The notes: generated by a model from the letters alone, not told the origin. 64,000 nt of DNA from JACVRW01 sp963757815 (GCA_963757815.1 CAVWSN010000034.1:1-64000); one strand, 5' to 3'. Numbered from the stretch's first letter, positions 1-10,038 are shown. Translations and numbers: made by a program.

Positions 1-98
1 GGACGAGCCACGATCGTCTGGACCAGGCCCGGATCGGCGCTCGCTTCGCCAGGGCGGAGCGGTAGCGCCCGGTGACGCTCCCGCTGCCCTGGTTCGGT

Positions 99-800
99 TC
101 AGAGCCGGAGGCCGGCGCTGGCGGACATCATCGGCGCGCGGCGCATGCGCACGGCCGTGATGATCTCCTCGGGGTCGATGCCCTGGAGGTAGATCGACGT
201 GGTGCCTAGGTTGGCGTGCCCGAGCTGGCGCTGGATGATGTTCAGCGGCACGCCCTCACGGGCGAGCTCGAGCGCGTGCGCGTGACGCAGCTGGTGCGGC
301 GCGAACCGCCGCCGGACGCCGGCCCGGGCAGCGATCCGCCGGAACTCGCTGCGGACGGCGGCGCCCGACCACGGCCGCCCCCGCGTCGGGCCGTCGATGA
401 TGCAGAACAACGGCCCGGCTGGGAGCCCGGCGCGGGCGCTGAGCCACGGCCGGAGCTGTTCCCAGCCCCACTCGTCCATCCCGACCTCGCGTCGGCGCCC
501 GCCCTTGCCGTGGCGGACGAGCATCGACCCGCGCCGGGCGTCGAGATCGTGCTCGGTGAGCGCGAGCGTCTCCTGGACTCGCAACCCGGCGCGCCACAGG
601 ACGACGATCACCGCGCGCAGCCGGAAGCCGTGGCGGCCCTGAGCGGCGTGGCGCATCACCGCGACGATCTCATCCACGGTCGGCGGGTCGGCCGGATAGC
701 GCAGGCCCTTGTTGCGAGGCGGGCGCCCGGCGTGGTAACCAGGCAACGTCGCCGGCGACCGGCGCCGGGCCGCCGCATCGAACATCGTCGACACGGTCAT
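99..800 (-). CDS. Tyrosine recombinase (phage-integrase family), short form
   Basis: Site-specific recombinase acting on DNA through a tyrosine nucleophile. The 233-residue product keeps the full catalytic set: Arg74 (in GLRVQE), Lys99 (HGKGG), His169-x2-Arg172 (HQLRH), His195 (LGHANLGTT) and Tyr204 (SIYLQ). Only about 40 residues precede the catalytic domain, so the usual SAM-like core-binding domain is missing or very reduced. The ATG at 800 is chosen over one at 815 because GGAGGAGGT lies directly upstream of it. No tRNA or paired att site is visible nearby, so the element it served cannot be delimited. Could be a solitary XerC/D-like or transposon recombinase. Confidence 0.85.
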   Translation of the reverse strand: MTVSTMFDAAARRRSPATLPGYHAGRPPRNKGLRYPADPPTVDEIVAVMRHAAQGRHGFRLRAVIVVLWRAGLRVQETLALTEHDLDARRGSMLVRHGKGGRRREVGMDEWGWEQLRPWLSARAGLPAGPLFCIIDGPTRGRPWSGAAVRSEFRRIAARAGVRRRFAPHQLRHAHALELAREGVPLNIIQRQLGHANLGTTSIYLQGIDPEEIITAVRMRRAPMMSASAGLRL

Positions 801-1060
801 GGGACCTCCTCCCATCGGACAGCACAGACAGGCGCTGCCCTACACCGGCCGAGGAAGGCCCGCTATCGATCGCGCCGGGTAACCGAGCGTCTTCCGAGCC
901 CACGGCCGCCGCCGCGAGACGACCGGTGCTGGTCCGCTGCGAAAGCCTGGGACAGTGGGGACAGGATGCTCGCATCTCGGCCGAGAGCGGGAGCGGCGGC
1001 CATCGGGCGCCTGACGCTGCGGCGCTGAGCGCAGGGCTACGCTTACCGTGGGAGCCACCC

Positions 1061-1852
1061 TTGACCGAGCGCGACGGGTACGAGCACGGCGTCCCCTGCT
1101 GGGTCGACACCTGGCAGGAAGACCCCGACACGGCGGCGACGTTCTATGCCGGCGTGTTCGGCTGGGACGTGCAGAAGGGCACCCCGCCCGGTACGGACAC
1201 GCGGTACTACATGTGCCGGCTGGGCGAGAGCGACGTGGCCGCGATCGGCTCGCCCCCGCGGGCCGGAATGCCGCCCGCCTGGACCACGTACGTGTGGGTC
1301 GACGACGCCGACGCGGTCGCCGCGAGCGCGGTGAACGCCGGCGGCAGCCTACCTGCCGAGCCCTTCGACAGCCTCGACGGCGGGCGGATGGCGATCGTCG
1401 CCGATCCCTTCGGCGCGGTGTTCGGCGTTTGGACGCCCGGCGCCCATCTGGGCGCGCAGCGCGTCAACGAGCCGAGCGCCTACTCGATGAGTTTCCTACG
1501 CACGCCGGACCCCGAGGGCGCAAAGGCGTTCTATGGTGCGGTGCTCGGCTGGACGACGGAGGCGTTCGGCCCGCTGCTGTTGTGGCGCCTCCCCGGCTAC
1601 GTGGGCGGGGTCCCCCAGCAGCCGGTGTCGCGTGAGGTCGTGGCGGTGATGGCGCGTGCTGGTGACGGCGAGGCGGCGCACTGGAGGGTCGACTTCTGGA
1701 TCGCCGACGCCGACGCAGCCGCCGCGCGCGCCACCGATCTCGGCGGCTCGGTCGTCGCCGGCCCCGAGGACGCAGGGCCGTTCCGCGAAGCGGTGCTCGC
1801 AGACCCGGCGGGCGCGACCTTCTCGGTGAGCCAGCTGACCGCGGGCCCTTAG
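1061..1852 (+). CDS. Two-domain VOC (glyoxalase-like) protein
   Basis: Vicinal-oxygen-chelate superfamily protein of 263 residues with two tandem beta-alpha-beta-beta-beta modules (about residues 8-120 and 135-260). Both carry the family pattern of a 'FYxxVFGW / FYGAVLGW' stretch followed by 'ADPFGA / ADPAGATF'. Members include hydrolases, lyases and small-molecule-binding proteins; substrate cannot be told. TTG at 1061 is taken as start because GGGAG sits six bases upstream and homology begins just after it; the frame is open further upstream without similarity. Monocistronic. Confidence 0.8.
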   Translation: MTERDGYEHGVPCWVDTWQEDPDTAATFYAGVFGWDVQKGTPPGTDTRYYMCRLGESDVAAIGSPPRAGMPPAWTTYVWVDDADAVAASAVNAGGSLPAEPFDSLDGGRMAIVADPFGAVFGVWTPGAHLGAQRVNEPSAYSMSFLRTPDPEGAKAFYGAVLGWTTEAFGPLLLWRLPGYVGGVPQQPVSREVVAVMARAGDGEAAHWRVDFWIADADAAAARATDLGGSVVAGPEDAGPFREAVLADPAGATFSVSQLTAGP

Positions 1853-2339
1853 CGGGCGTCACGCGCCGGGTGCCCATGAAACGTTCCTCGGGCTCGTTGA
1901 TCGCGGCCTTCGCCGTCCACCGGCGGACGCCCTAGCGCCAGGCTGCGGCTCTGATCGACGGCAAACCGCCGGGACGAGCGGAGCGCCACCGCGCTCGCGC
2001 TTCGCCCGGGCGAAGCAGTCGTCTGCACGCGAGCCGACGACGCTCGCGTGGATCGTCCATTCCGGTCGTCTGGCGCTCGACTTGTGAGACGCTCGCAACC
2101 AGGCGAATGCAGCAGCGCGCCGGCCGACGGCGGTGCACGACCGGTGAGTGCCGAGTCGCATGGGAAGCGGTAGTCCGCTGATCAGTCGCGCCCGCGGCTT
2201 GTGCCCGCCGACAGAAGCTCTCACAGCGCTCAGCGCAGGCACCGGATCGGCCGAGACGCTCGTGGCGCCCTTGACAGAGCCAGCCGCGAGGTAGATGCTC
2301 GGCTGGCCACAGGGAGCTGGAGACGAAGGAGGAAGGACG
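1853..2339. other. Intergenic region with palindrome and one repeat copy
   Basis: No gene recognised on either strand. It contains the perfect 18-bp palindrome GCTTCGCCCGGGCGAAGC at 1999-2016 and, just after it, one copy of a 39-bp repeat (2054-2092) that recurs at 6506-6544. Confidence 0.5.
2054..2092 (+). repeat. Dispersed 39-bp repeat, copy A
   Basis: Matches 6506-6544 at about 34 of 39 positions, starting with 19 identical bases (CGTCCATTCCGGTCGTCTG). Similarity fades but seems to continue about 60 bp downstream in both copies (GAGTCGCATGGGAAG versus GAGTCGCTTGGAAAG). Both copies lie in gene-free DNA. Confidence 0.6.
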
Positions 2340-3083
2340 ATGCAATCCCGCGCCAGGGCGTTGCTGCTCTCTCTCATGTGCCTGACACTCGCCGTCGCGT
2401 TCGCGGCTCCTGCGGCGGCCGCCACGGCCGGTAACGTCCAGGCCAAGCCCATCGGCGATCCGATCTGGAAGCCGACGGATCTGAACCTGTTCACTGCGCC
2501 GATCGGCACTGCTGACACCGGCTATGTGGAATTCGGCGAAACGCAGGTGGCGATCCTGCCAGAGCCGAACCACCGTCCCCATCCGGCGCTCGGCATCGGG
2601 CCAGGCGATCCGCATGCCCGGCCGTACAACCACGAGATCCGCCGAGGTCTCAAGTCCCTCGGGCTCGACCGCGGCGGACAGTTCACCGTCGAGGACTTCT
2701 CCGACGGCAACGGTGTCTGGCTGGCGTACATGGTCGTCCCCAGGAGCCGCGGCTCGGCGCCGAAGGGATCGTCGCCGGACTTCGACTTCGGACCGATCAT
2801 TCCGAACTCGTTGTTCCCGATCGACGTCACGGGTTCGGCCGAGCGCTTCGGCGAGCCCTTCTCCGTCCTCGCGGCCTTCTCCGTCCCGCCCCTCGACGCA
2901 TCGCTGGACCCGCCGTTTGACGTCGACGGGCACAGCCACTTCCCCATCTTCATCGCGGACAACATCGACTTCGCGCTGACCCCCGTCGACCCCGCCGGCC
3001 GCTACGAATGGACGCTCCGGATGCTCGATCAAACCGGCAACGGGTGGAAGATCACGGTCAGGTTCGTGATCCGCGAGAAGTAA
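2340..3083 (+). CDS. Secreted protein of unknown function
   Basis: 247-residue exported protein. The N-terminus has a basic start, a hydrophobic run and a likely signal-peptidase I site near AAPAAAATA-G (about residue 29). I recognise no domain in the mature part. It is rich in Pro, Asp and Phe, with one repeated Phe-Asp-Phe pattern and no membrane segment. GGAGGAAGG seven bases upstream fixes the ATG at 2340. It stands alone, followed 350 bp later by another secreted unknown. Function not assigned. Confidence 0.75.
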   Translation: MQSRARALLLSLMCLTLAVAFAAPAAAATAGNVQAKPIGDPIWKPTDLNLFTAPIGTADTGYVEFGETQVAILPEPNHRPHPALGIGPGDPHARPYNHEIRRGLKSLGLDRGGQFTVEDFSDGNGVWLAYMVVPRSRGSAPKGSSPDFDFGPIIPNSLFPIDVTGSAERFGEPFSVLAAFSVPPLDASLDPPFDVDGHSHFPIFIADNIDFALTPVDPAGRYEWTLRMLDQTGNGWKITVRFVIREK

Positions 3084-3439
3084 CAACACCGGGCGCACCG
3101 ATCTAGTCGTCAGACCGGTAAACGAGGGGCCACCTTTCGGAGGAGCCCGGACAGCGACAAAGAGGCGAGGGCCGCCGCCGGTTCTCGCGCGAAGCGCAAG
3201 CGGACGCCAGAGCCGGCTGACTGCTCCTGGCACGCGAAACCAGCACTGCCCATAACGGCGGGGCTGGTCGGCAGAGCACCCGCGTCTTGATCGTGGCGAA
3301 CCGGACGGGGTCTGCGCCCGTGGCTTCTGCCATGCGACAGGTAGCAAGGCGGGAGATTCCTCGTCCCTCTCGCGACGCTTGCAATGACCTCGTGGCTATG
3401 AAACGGTTGGACTTGTACCGGACACAGGGGGCTCGCGTC

Positions 3440-4102
3440 ATGAGGTACCGCCGTTCCGCTGCTGTGCTGGTGTCGCTCGCGGCACTCTCGGTCATCGCTC
3501 CGGCCGCGCAGGCCGATCCGCCCGCCGGCGCGGGCGCCGGCAAGGTCGCGCCGTTTACGTCCGGCGGCGGGGTGAGCGCCGAGGAGGTCCTCATCGCCGG
3601 CTTCACGCCCTCATACACCGGCGAGCCGGTCCCGGCGTGCACGCTGCTCGCAGACGGCAAGGTCCTGCTTTCACTCCAGCCCGGAAGCACCTGCACGGTC
3701 AAGCCGGGCACGAAGGTGCTCGTCCCGCTGCCCGGCGCCTCGTGCTCGGACGCCGAGCCGCCGCCGTTCTTCGCCGAGACGGCGGCCGGGCAGCGCGCGT
3801 GCGCCCTGGCGAGCGTCCGCCAAGACGTCCTCCAGGTCATGGTCAGCGTCGACGGCGGTCCGCCCCAGAACGTCCTCAGCGACCGTTTCCTGATTATCAC
3901 CGATCAGTTCGGTGTTCTCTCGCAGCCCGGCAACCCGTTCGGGGCCAGGCCCGGACCGACGACCGTCGTGGCCGTCGGCTACGTCGGCGTGCTGCGCGGC
4001 CTGCCGCCCGGTCGCCACACGTTCGTTGTCTCCGGGTTCGCGTTCGGTGGGTCGTTCACCAACAGCTGGACGGTCAACGTCGTAGCAGGAGCCGCTCGCT
4101 GA
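3440..4102 (+). CDS. Secreted protein of unknown function
   Basis: 220-residue product with a clear signal peptide (MRYRRSAAVLV... ending at about APAAQA-D, residue 27). The mature part carries four cysteines (in PACTL, STCTV, ASCSD, RACAL) that could form two disulfides outside the cell. Its C-terminal end, with a GRHTFVVSGFAFGG segment, reads like a beta-rich fold. No family recognised. ATG 3440 is chosen because the hydrophobic segment follows directly; an in-frame ATG at 3398 would add a charged 14-residue tail. A strong hairpin follows the stop. Confidence 0.72.
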   Translation: MRYRRSAAVLVSLAALSVIAPAAQADPPAGAGAGKVAPFTSGGGVSAEEVLIAGFTPSYTGEPVPACTLLADGKVLLSLQPGSTCTVKPGTKVLVPLPGASCSDAEPPPFFAETAAGQRACALASVRQDVLQVMVSVDGGPPQNVLSDRFLIITDQFGVLSQPGNPFGARPGPTTVVAVGYVGVLRGLPPGRHTFVVSGFAFGGSFTNSWTVNVVAGAAR

Positions 4103-4111
4103 CACGATCGC

Positions 4112-4149
4112 GGCAGGGGGACAGTCTGCGCCCGCATCGTCCCCCTGCC
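4112..4149 (+). terminator. Stem-loop terminator after the secreted protein
   Basis: Perfect 11-bp inverted repeat GGCAGGGGGAC (4112-4122) and GTCCCCCTGCC (4139-4149) with a 16-nt loop, starting 9 bp after the stop codon. There is no T-run, as is common for actinobacterial terminators. Confidence 0.75.
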
Positions 4150-4846
4150 AGCCCAGTGACCGGCGCGGGCGCGCTCCGGCTCCGCTCGCCCAGGGCGCGA
4201 CGGCGTCGCGGTCCCCGCGACGGCCAAGCGGATCGCACTGGGCGTGCCGCTCCTGCGCCGCCGCGTCTCGGCGGCCGCCAGATAACACGCGACGCGAATC
4301 GGTAGCCCGGCGAGGGCCGAAGCTGCGCAACCGCGCTACCGCTCAGAGACAAGAGGGGGCGTCAGGTTGTCGGCGGCCGCGCTTCTGAGATGGACGAATC
4401 GCAGCAGCCCGGGCGGGCACGCCGGCCGCTCCCGCATTCGCCCGCTGATGCGGAAGTCAGCGCTGGCGAGAACCGCGCGCTCGCGCCTCGTCCAACTGGG
4501 GACTCTCGATCTCGAACCAACGCGCCTGCACCTGGGGCGATGCGTGAGCACTAGCGGGCTGTGTGGACGGGGACACCGACGAGCATGTTGGGGCTTGTGC
4601 CCTCTCGGTGCGGCTGTCTTGGCCCCGCCTCGTGGGACACGCCGGCGGTGAGGTGCTCGACCGGCGTTCGGTCGTTGACGTGGGTTTCGTTCACTCGTGT
4701 CGCATGTGGCGGGTTGCCCACCGGGCTTTGCGTCGGGCTGCCGAGGCGCACAAAGCGCCAAGCTCGCCGCGGTCGCTGTGCCGTGTGTCGGAGGCGCGGC
4801 GCCGCTCGCGTGGCACCCGGCCCTGCGCTCGCGCCTGCCGCGGGTG
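4150..4846. other. Gene-free region
   Basis: About 700 bp with only GC-driven open frames. None has a ribosome site plus recognisable protein similarity. No tRNA or clear inverted repeat seen. Confidence 0.4.
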
Positions 4847-5851
4847 CTACCCCTCCGCGGGGGACTCGCGGGCGAGCGCCTCGCCAAGCCGCTCGCGCAG
4901 CCGCCCGACCATGCGCCGCGGCGAGGCGGTGCCGAACTCGCGGCCGAGGATCGCGACCGAGATCACGAGCGCGGTGAGATGCAGCGCTGCCCCTACCCCG
5001 AACGTGAAGGCGGTGATGTGGGCGATGTCGACGGCCTCGCCGGTGACCTCGACGAAGCCGTAGCCGAGCATCGCGATCCGCAGCCCCGCGCTCGCGGGCG
5101 CGACTGGGATGATCTTGGTGCCGCCCTGGGCGGCCATCACGAGCACCACCGTGGCCGTCGTCACGGGGAGCGCAAAGGCGGCGAGGAAGCAGGCGAGCGA
5201 GCCGAGCCGGATTGCCCGGCCCAGCGCCTGCCAGATGACGACCCCGCGGAGGAAGTCGCGCGGCCGGTCGAGGATCGCGATCCCTTGCCGCAGGGAGGCG
5301 AGCAGCGGGCGTGCCCGGCGGCGCAGGGCGCGAACGATCGCGACCAGCCCAGCGGCCGCGGCGGCGGCCAGCGCGGCCGATGTCAGCGGGTGGGCGATGA
5401 CGAGCGAGACGTCAAGCCACGGCAGCCCGCCCGGCGCGGGGACCGGCAGCAATCCCTGGGAGAGGGCCCAGGCGATGAGCGCGACGCCAACGGCGCTTTC
5501 GAACAGTGTCTCGGGCACGAACGTGGCCGTGAGTGTCGACCAGCGCATCCGCGGCGCTCGCCGGCGGATCAGATAGAGCTTGGCGAGGTCGCCGCCGCGC
5601 GCGGGCACGACGCCGTTTAGGCCCGCGCCGCCAAAGTAGGCGAGCGTGACATCGCGCGCCCGCAGCTCGCGTGCGTCGGGATACGCGGCGCGGATGATGT
5701 TGAACCACGCGCGCGTGCGGACCAGCTGGTGGACGAGGTGGAGCAGCAGGCCGGCGGCGAACCACCACGGGTCCACGGCAACGACGCCCTCGGCCACGAG
5801 CTCGAGCGAACGGGCCGCCGCGCGCCAGGCCGATTCGAGGCGATCGATCAC
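4847..5851 (-). CDS. Flippase-like / lysylphosphatidylglycerol-synthetase TM-region family membrane protein
   Basis: 334-residue integral membrane protein of the UPF0104/AglD-type family, whose better-studied members move or modify lipids. Several hydrophobic segments are visible (about residues 27-45, 110-128, 145-165, 205-225, 235-250, 270-300). Two family motifs are present: FGGAGLNGVVPARGGDLAKLY near residue 75, and AAQGGTKIIPVAPASAGLR near residue 240. No soluble aminoacyl-transfer domain is attached, so a flippase-type role is more likely than lipid aminoacylation. Start is a GTG at 5851 with a weak ribosome site. Confidence 0.78.
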   Translation of the reverse strand: MIDRLESAWRAAARSLELVAEGVVAVDPWWFAAGLLLHLVHQLVRTRAWFNIIRAAYPDARELRARDVTLAYFGGAGLNGVVPARGGDLAKLYLIRRRAPRMRWSTLTATFVPETLFESAVGVALIAWALSQGLLPVPAPGGLPWLDVSLVIAHPLTSAALAAAAAAGLVAIVRALRRRARPLLASLRQGIAILDRPRDFLRGVVIWQALGRAIRLGSLACFLAAFALPVTTATVVLVMAAQGGTKIIPVAPASAGLRIAMLGYGFVEVTGEAVDIAHITAFTFGVGAALHLTALVISVAILGREFGTASPRRMVGRLRERLGEALARESPAEG

Positions 5852-6831
5852 CAGAGCGAGACGCCGGGGGCGAGACCCTCCCGCGCAAGGACCGCCGAGC
5901 CGCCCGCGCGGCTGAGAGCATTCGTGCCGAGCCCGAGCGTGACCGCCTTAGCGACGCTCACGGCGAGCATCGGGCCGAAGGCCCCTGTCCGGCGCTCCGC
6001 CTAGTGGCCGCCGCCATGGCCCGGACGGCACCGCGGCGCGGTTCGCTCGCAACCTCGTCCTCCATCAGAAGCGGAATGGTGGCAGGCGGCGCCGTGCGCC
6101 CGGCCGCGCGATTGACGACCTTGAGCGCTCGCGTTCGCCCGGGGTCCACTCTCGCCGAGTTTGCGCCCTCCATGGCGTTCCACCGTGCGGGGAGCGCCCG
6201 TGCGGGTCGCGATCTTCGGGTTCGATCCACATACGGTGTCCGAGAGTGCTGATCGATCGCGCGAAACCGCTGCTTCGTACCGGGGGATGAAAAGTCGCTA
6301 GCGCCTCATCAGCTCAGCGCCCCTGTGCACGTTCAAGTGCCCCTGCTGCGACCGGCGCCCGGGATCCTGAGGCACCGCGTCGTCACCGCCGATCGGCCCT
6401 GCTGACTGCGCCGTCTCCCACGGCCTCGGAGGCGAGCGGGCGCCGGCCGCGCAGACGCACGCTCGCCCGCTGCCGTCAACCACCTGCCGGGCTCCTGCGG
6501 CTCGTCGTCCATTCCGGTCGTCTGACGCTCAGCTTGCGAAACGCGGTGCCTTCGCTGCATGACGAGCCGACTGCGAGTCGCTTGGAAAGGAGCGGGAGTG
6601 TCGGCCGACGCGGGTGCGCGGCAGTTCGCGAGCATTTGGGGGAGGAGTGTTCGGCTGCGGCCCGCCCGGCAACGAACGGCGAGCGCGACGAGCGGGCCTT
6701 CGGGCGGCCGTTCGCGGTCAGCGGATTGTGGGCGGTCAGGGGTCGCTGGACCGGGCGCCGGCCGTCGCACCCGGACCTGGCGGTGGTCATCGCGGTCGGG
6801 GTGTGACGGATACCGCGGGTCGAGGAGTAGC
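5852..6831. other. Gene-free region with second copy of the 39-bp repeat
   Basis: Nearly 1 kb without a supportable gene. The only structure I can point to is the repeat copy at 6506-6544 matching 2054-2092. Confidence 0.4.
6506..6544 (+). repeat. Dispersed 39-bp repeat, copy B
   Basis: Partner of 2054-2092 in the same orientation, with five mismatches in 39. It lies about 290 bp upstream of the F420-type oxidoreductase. Confidence 0.6.
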
Positions 6832-7812
6832 GTGAAGCGCATGCGCGCGCCGATCACGCTCGACTTGCACTTGCCGAACTTCAACTACCCCGACACCGCT
6901 CCGGAGGCCGTCTTCGAGCGCCTCGTCGAGATCGCGGTCACAGCCGAGGAGTCCGGCTTCAGCGCGATCTCGGTGATGGACCACCTGCACCAGATCCCCG
7001 GGGTCGGACCGCAGACCAACTGGATGTTCGAGGGCAACACGATGCTGGCTGCGCTGGCGGCCCGGACATCGAAGGTGAGTTTGGGCCTGCTCGTCGGCGG
7101 CGTGACGTACCGAAACCCGGCCCTGCACGCCAAGATCACCGCCACGCTGGACATCGTCTCGGGCGGCCGGGCGTGGCACGCGCTCGGCGCAGCGTGGTTT
7201 GAGGACGAGCACCGCGCCTACGGCTTCGACTTCCCGCCACTGGGTCGGCGCTTCGAGATGCTCGAGGACGCCCTTCAGATCGCGCGCGCCATGTTCACGC
7301 AGGAGCGCGCCACCTTCGAGGGCCGCCACTTCCGCGTCGACGGGGCCCTGAACAACCCCAAGCCGCTGCGTGGCGACATTCCGATCGTCATCGGCGGCAG
7401 CGGCGAGCGGAAAACGCTGCGCCTGGTCGCCCAGTACGCCGACGGCTGCAACGTCTTCGGTGACGCGGCGCGGGCCAAGCACCTGATGGAGGTGCTGGCG
7501 GGCCATTGCGAGGACGTCGGGCGCGACCCGGCCGAGATCACCAAGACCCGACTCGGCGTCCTGGCGATCGCGCCGACGCACGAGGCGGCGATGGCCAAGG
7601 TGGATTTCCTCAGACGCGCCGGCATACCCGAGGAGCGCCTCAGCGCAACGGTGATGGCCGGCGACCCGGACGGGGTCGCCGAGCAGGCGGCCGCCTTCAT
7701 CCACGCCGGCATCGAGGGTTTGACGCTGACCATCCCGGACGTGCACGACCTGGAAACGGTCGCGCTCGCGGGCCGGACGCTCGGGCCGGTTTTCGCCGCG
7801 CAGCCGGCCTGA
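6832..7812 (+). CDS. LLM-class F420-dependent oxidoreductase
   Basis: Luciferase-like TIM-barrel enzyme expected to use reduced coenzyme F420 (or FMN) in the cytoplasm. Diagnostic stretches are the DHLHQIP segment, LGLLVGGVTYRNPALHAKI, DIVSGGRAWHALGAAW and the IPIVIGGSGERKTL loop that contacts the cofactor phosphate. Length (about 326 aa) is normal and it resembles the Rv1855c-like subgroup. GTG 6832 follows GAGGAG closely; ATG 6841 is an equally possible start. No operon partner, so the substrate is unknown. Confidence 0.88.
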   Translation: MKRMRAPITLDLHLPNFNYPDTAPEAVFERLVEIAVTAEESGFSAISVMDHLHQIPGVGPQTNWMFEGNTMLAALAARTSKVSLGLLVGGVTYRNPALHAKITATLDIVSGGRAWHALGAAWFEDEHRAYGFDFPPLGRRFEMLEDALQIARAMFTQERATFEGRHFRVDGALNNPKPLRGDIPIVIGGSGERKTLRLVAQYADGCNVFGDAARAKHLMEVLAGHCEDVGRDPAEITKTRLGVLAIAPTHEAAMAKVDFLRRAGIPEERLSATVMAGDPDGVAEQAAAFIHAGIEGLTLTIPDVHDLETVALAGRTLGPVFAAQPA

Positions 7813-8226
7813 CGACCCCCCGCCGCGGCTATGTCCGACCGCCGCGCGTGACTCGTTCACCCACCGGGCCCGCTCCTTTGGAGGACCTCCGAGAGAGGAG
7901 GGCGGCCCCGCACAGACGACCGCAATCCCGAAGAAATGCAGGCGTGAGGCGGCTGGCGGGACGGACACCTGGGGCTCGTCCGGAGCGGGCGCGCCCAGGG
8001 CGCCCGAGCCGAGAGGCTCGCTTTCCCGCGTAGGCCGCGCCAGTGCACCGGTTGGCCCACTGCCGAGCTACGGGACCGGCTGCGGTCCGCCTTCCGAGCG
8101 GGCCGCTGGGACAGCCCAGACGAGATCGCTCGCCTAGGTGACCGTGACCAACCTCACGGGAAGCAAGCTGTCTCCCGAGCGTCTTTGGGTGCAGAGGTCC
8201 GCACACAAATCCAAGAGAGAGACCCC
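7813..8226. other. Intergenic region with a GNRA-capped hairpin
   Basis: No gene seen. CGAGCC-GAGA-GGCTCG (8005-8020) forms a six-base-pair stem with a GNRA-type loop. It could terminate the preceding transcript, though it is 190 bp past that stop. Confidence 0.4.
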
Positions 8227-9598
8227 ATGTCCGGCACCGGCCTTACCAGAGTCCGCACCATCCGCCGCCCCTTGACGCTCGCTGGGGCGCCCGCGGCGAA
8301 ACTTCGGTTCCCGTTGGGCCTGCTAGCGGCGGCCGTCTCGGTTCTCGTCCTCGGCGCTCTGTGGGCTCCGGCGGCGCGGGCCGCTGAGGCCGGCCAGCTC
8401 GACCTGAGCTTCTCCCAGAACGGCCGCGTCGAGACCTCCTTTAGCAGCAGCGGCACCGCCTCCCACCTAGGCGGAAAGGCGGTCGCGGTCCAGGCCGACG
8501 GCAAGATCGTCGCTGCGGGCACGTGGCAAGAGGACGGCAACGCTGACTTCGCCGTCGCCCGCTACAACACGAACGGGACGCTCGACACCAGCTTCGCCGG
8601 CGACGGCCGGCTCACGACAGATTTCGACGGCGACAGCTACGACGGGGCAAACGCCGTCGCGGTCCAGCCCGACGGCAAGATCGTCGTGGCAGGGTCCTCA
8701 GACGGCGACTTCGCTGCCGCCCGGTACCACACGAACGGGTCGCTCGACACCAGCTTCTCGAACGACGGTCGGTTCAAGACCGGCTACGCCGACGGCGTCG
8801 AGCTCGCGACGGCGGTCGCGGTCCAGCCTGACGGCAAGATCGTCATTGCGGGGTGGACGGACCTCAATGGCAGCTTCGACTTCGCCATCGCCCGCATCGA
8901 CACCGGCGGCACGCTGGACTCCCCCTTCAGCATCCGCCTCACCGGCTTCGGCAGCGACGAGTTCGCACACGCGGTCGCGATCCAGTCCGACGGCAAGATC
9001 GTAGTGGCGGGCGAGTCACATGAGGACGACGGCATCTTTGAGTTCGCCCTCGCCCGTTACACCGCCGGCGGGGCCTTGGACAGCAGCTTCGACGGCGACG
9101 GCAGGGTCGAGACCGGCATCTCCGGCGCGCGGGTCGGCGCAGACGCCGTGGCGATCCAGGGGAATGGCAGGATCGTCGCGGCGGGCTGGACCATCGCCGG
9201 CAACGACACGGACTTCGAGCTCATGCGTTACAACACGGACGGCACGCTCGATACGAAGTTTGACGGCAACGGCAAGCAAGCGACTGAGTTCGGGGGAAGC
9301 GACCGCGCCGCGGCGGTCGCCGTCCAGGCCGACGGCAGTATCATCGCGGCGGGCTGGACAAGCGCCGGCATCGAGGACAGCTTTGACTTCGCGCTCGCGC
9401 GCTACAACAGGCACGGGGCGCTGGACGGCTTCTTCGGCGGCGGCGATGGCAAGGTCACGACCCACTGGGCCGGCGGCGACGACTACGCGCGCGCGGTCGC
9501 GATCCAGCCCGGCGATGGCAAAATCGTCGCGGCGGGCAGGGTCACCACCTTCAACACGGTGTTTCGCCCTCGCTCGCTACCACGGCGTGGCGAACTGA
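8227..9598 (+). CDS. Secreted delta-60 repeat protein (frame break near the 3' end)
   Basis: Exported protein built of about seven roughly 55-residue delta-60 repeats. Each has the core 'AVAVQ-DGKIV-AG ... DFALARY-TNGTLDTSF-GDGR'. The signal sequence is the hydrophobic stretch at about residues 33-55, ending WAPAARA-A. The units probably form a beta-propeller-like domain at the cell surface; ligand unknown. The last repeat is interrupted: dropping one T from GTTTC at 9561-9565 restores FALARYHGVAN and a stop at 9598. As read, the frame runs on without similarity to 9936. Indel in a homopolymer, so sequencing error is possible. Confidence 0.75.
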
Positions 9599-10010
9599 CC
9601 GGCGATCGGCACCTGAACGCTCCTGCAACGTCGAGCGAGCAAGCCGTCTCCCGCTACAGTCGTGACACGCACCGCGAAGGACGAAGGCGACGTGCCGACG
9701 CGGTGCGTGCTCAGACGCCCGCTTACGTCAGCAGATGCAGCAGCACGCGTCCGCTGGGTCGGCTCCTCTCGCGGCTCGTCCCGAACGAGCGGCTGGCCGA
9801 AACCGCTGGGACGCCCGGATCCGTGGGAAAGCCGGCGCGGAGTCCCGTAAGGGGATCCCTCAGCGGGACAGGGTTTACGCGCGGTGCGCGAGTACCGCCG
9901 CAGTGCGCGTCACTCGGGCTATCCGCATCACGGTAATGATCTCACGCGAAGGGCACGGGTATGGATAGCGACGGCCGACCTCCGACGCGCGTCGGGCGCT
10001 GCCACAGACG
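9599..10010. other. Gene-free region
   Basis: Between the delta-60 protein and the efflux gene. No gene recognised. The frame-shifted tail of the upstream gene overlaps it but has no similarity. Confidence 0.4.
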
Positions 10011-10038
10011 AGGGCCGGCCCTCGGAAGGGCCGGCCCT
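10011..10038 (-). terminator. Strong hairpin downstream of the MFS gene
   Basis: Twelve-base arms AGGGCCGGCCCT at 10011-10022 and 10027-10038 separated by CGGA give a perfect 12-bp stem with a four-base loop, 37 bp past the efflux gene's stop. Symmetrical, so it could stop transcription from both sides. Confidence 0.75.

Noticed and set aside
1932..3347. 471-codon antisense frame over the secreted protein at 2340
   Set aside because: No similarity; the sense gene has a signal peptide and a strong ribosome site.
4561..4751. Possible transposase remnant
   Set aside because: Some His/Arg-rich text resembled transposase fragments, but no motif could be placed on either strand.
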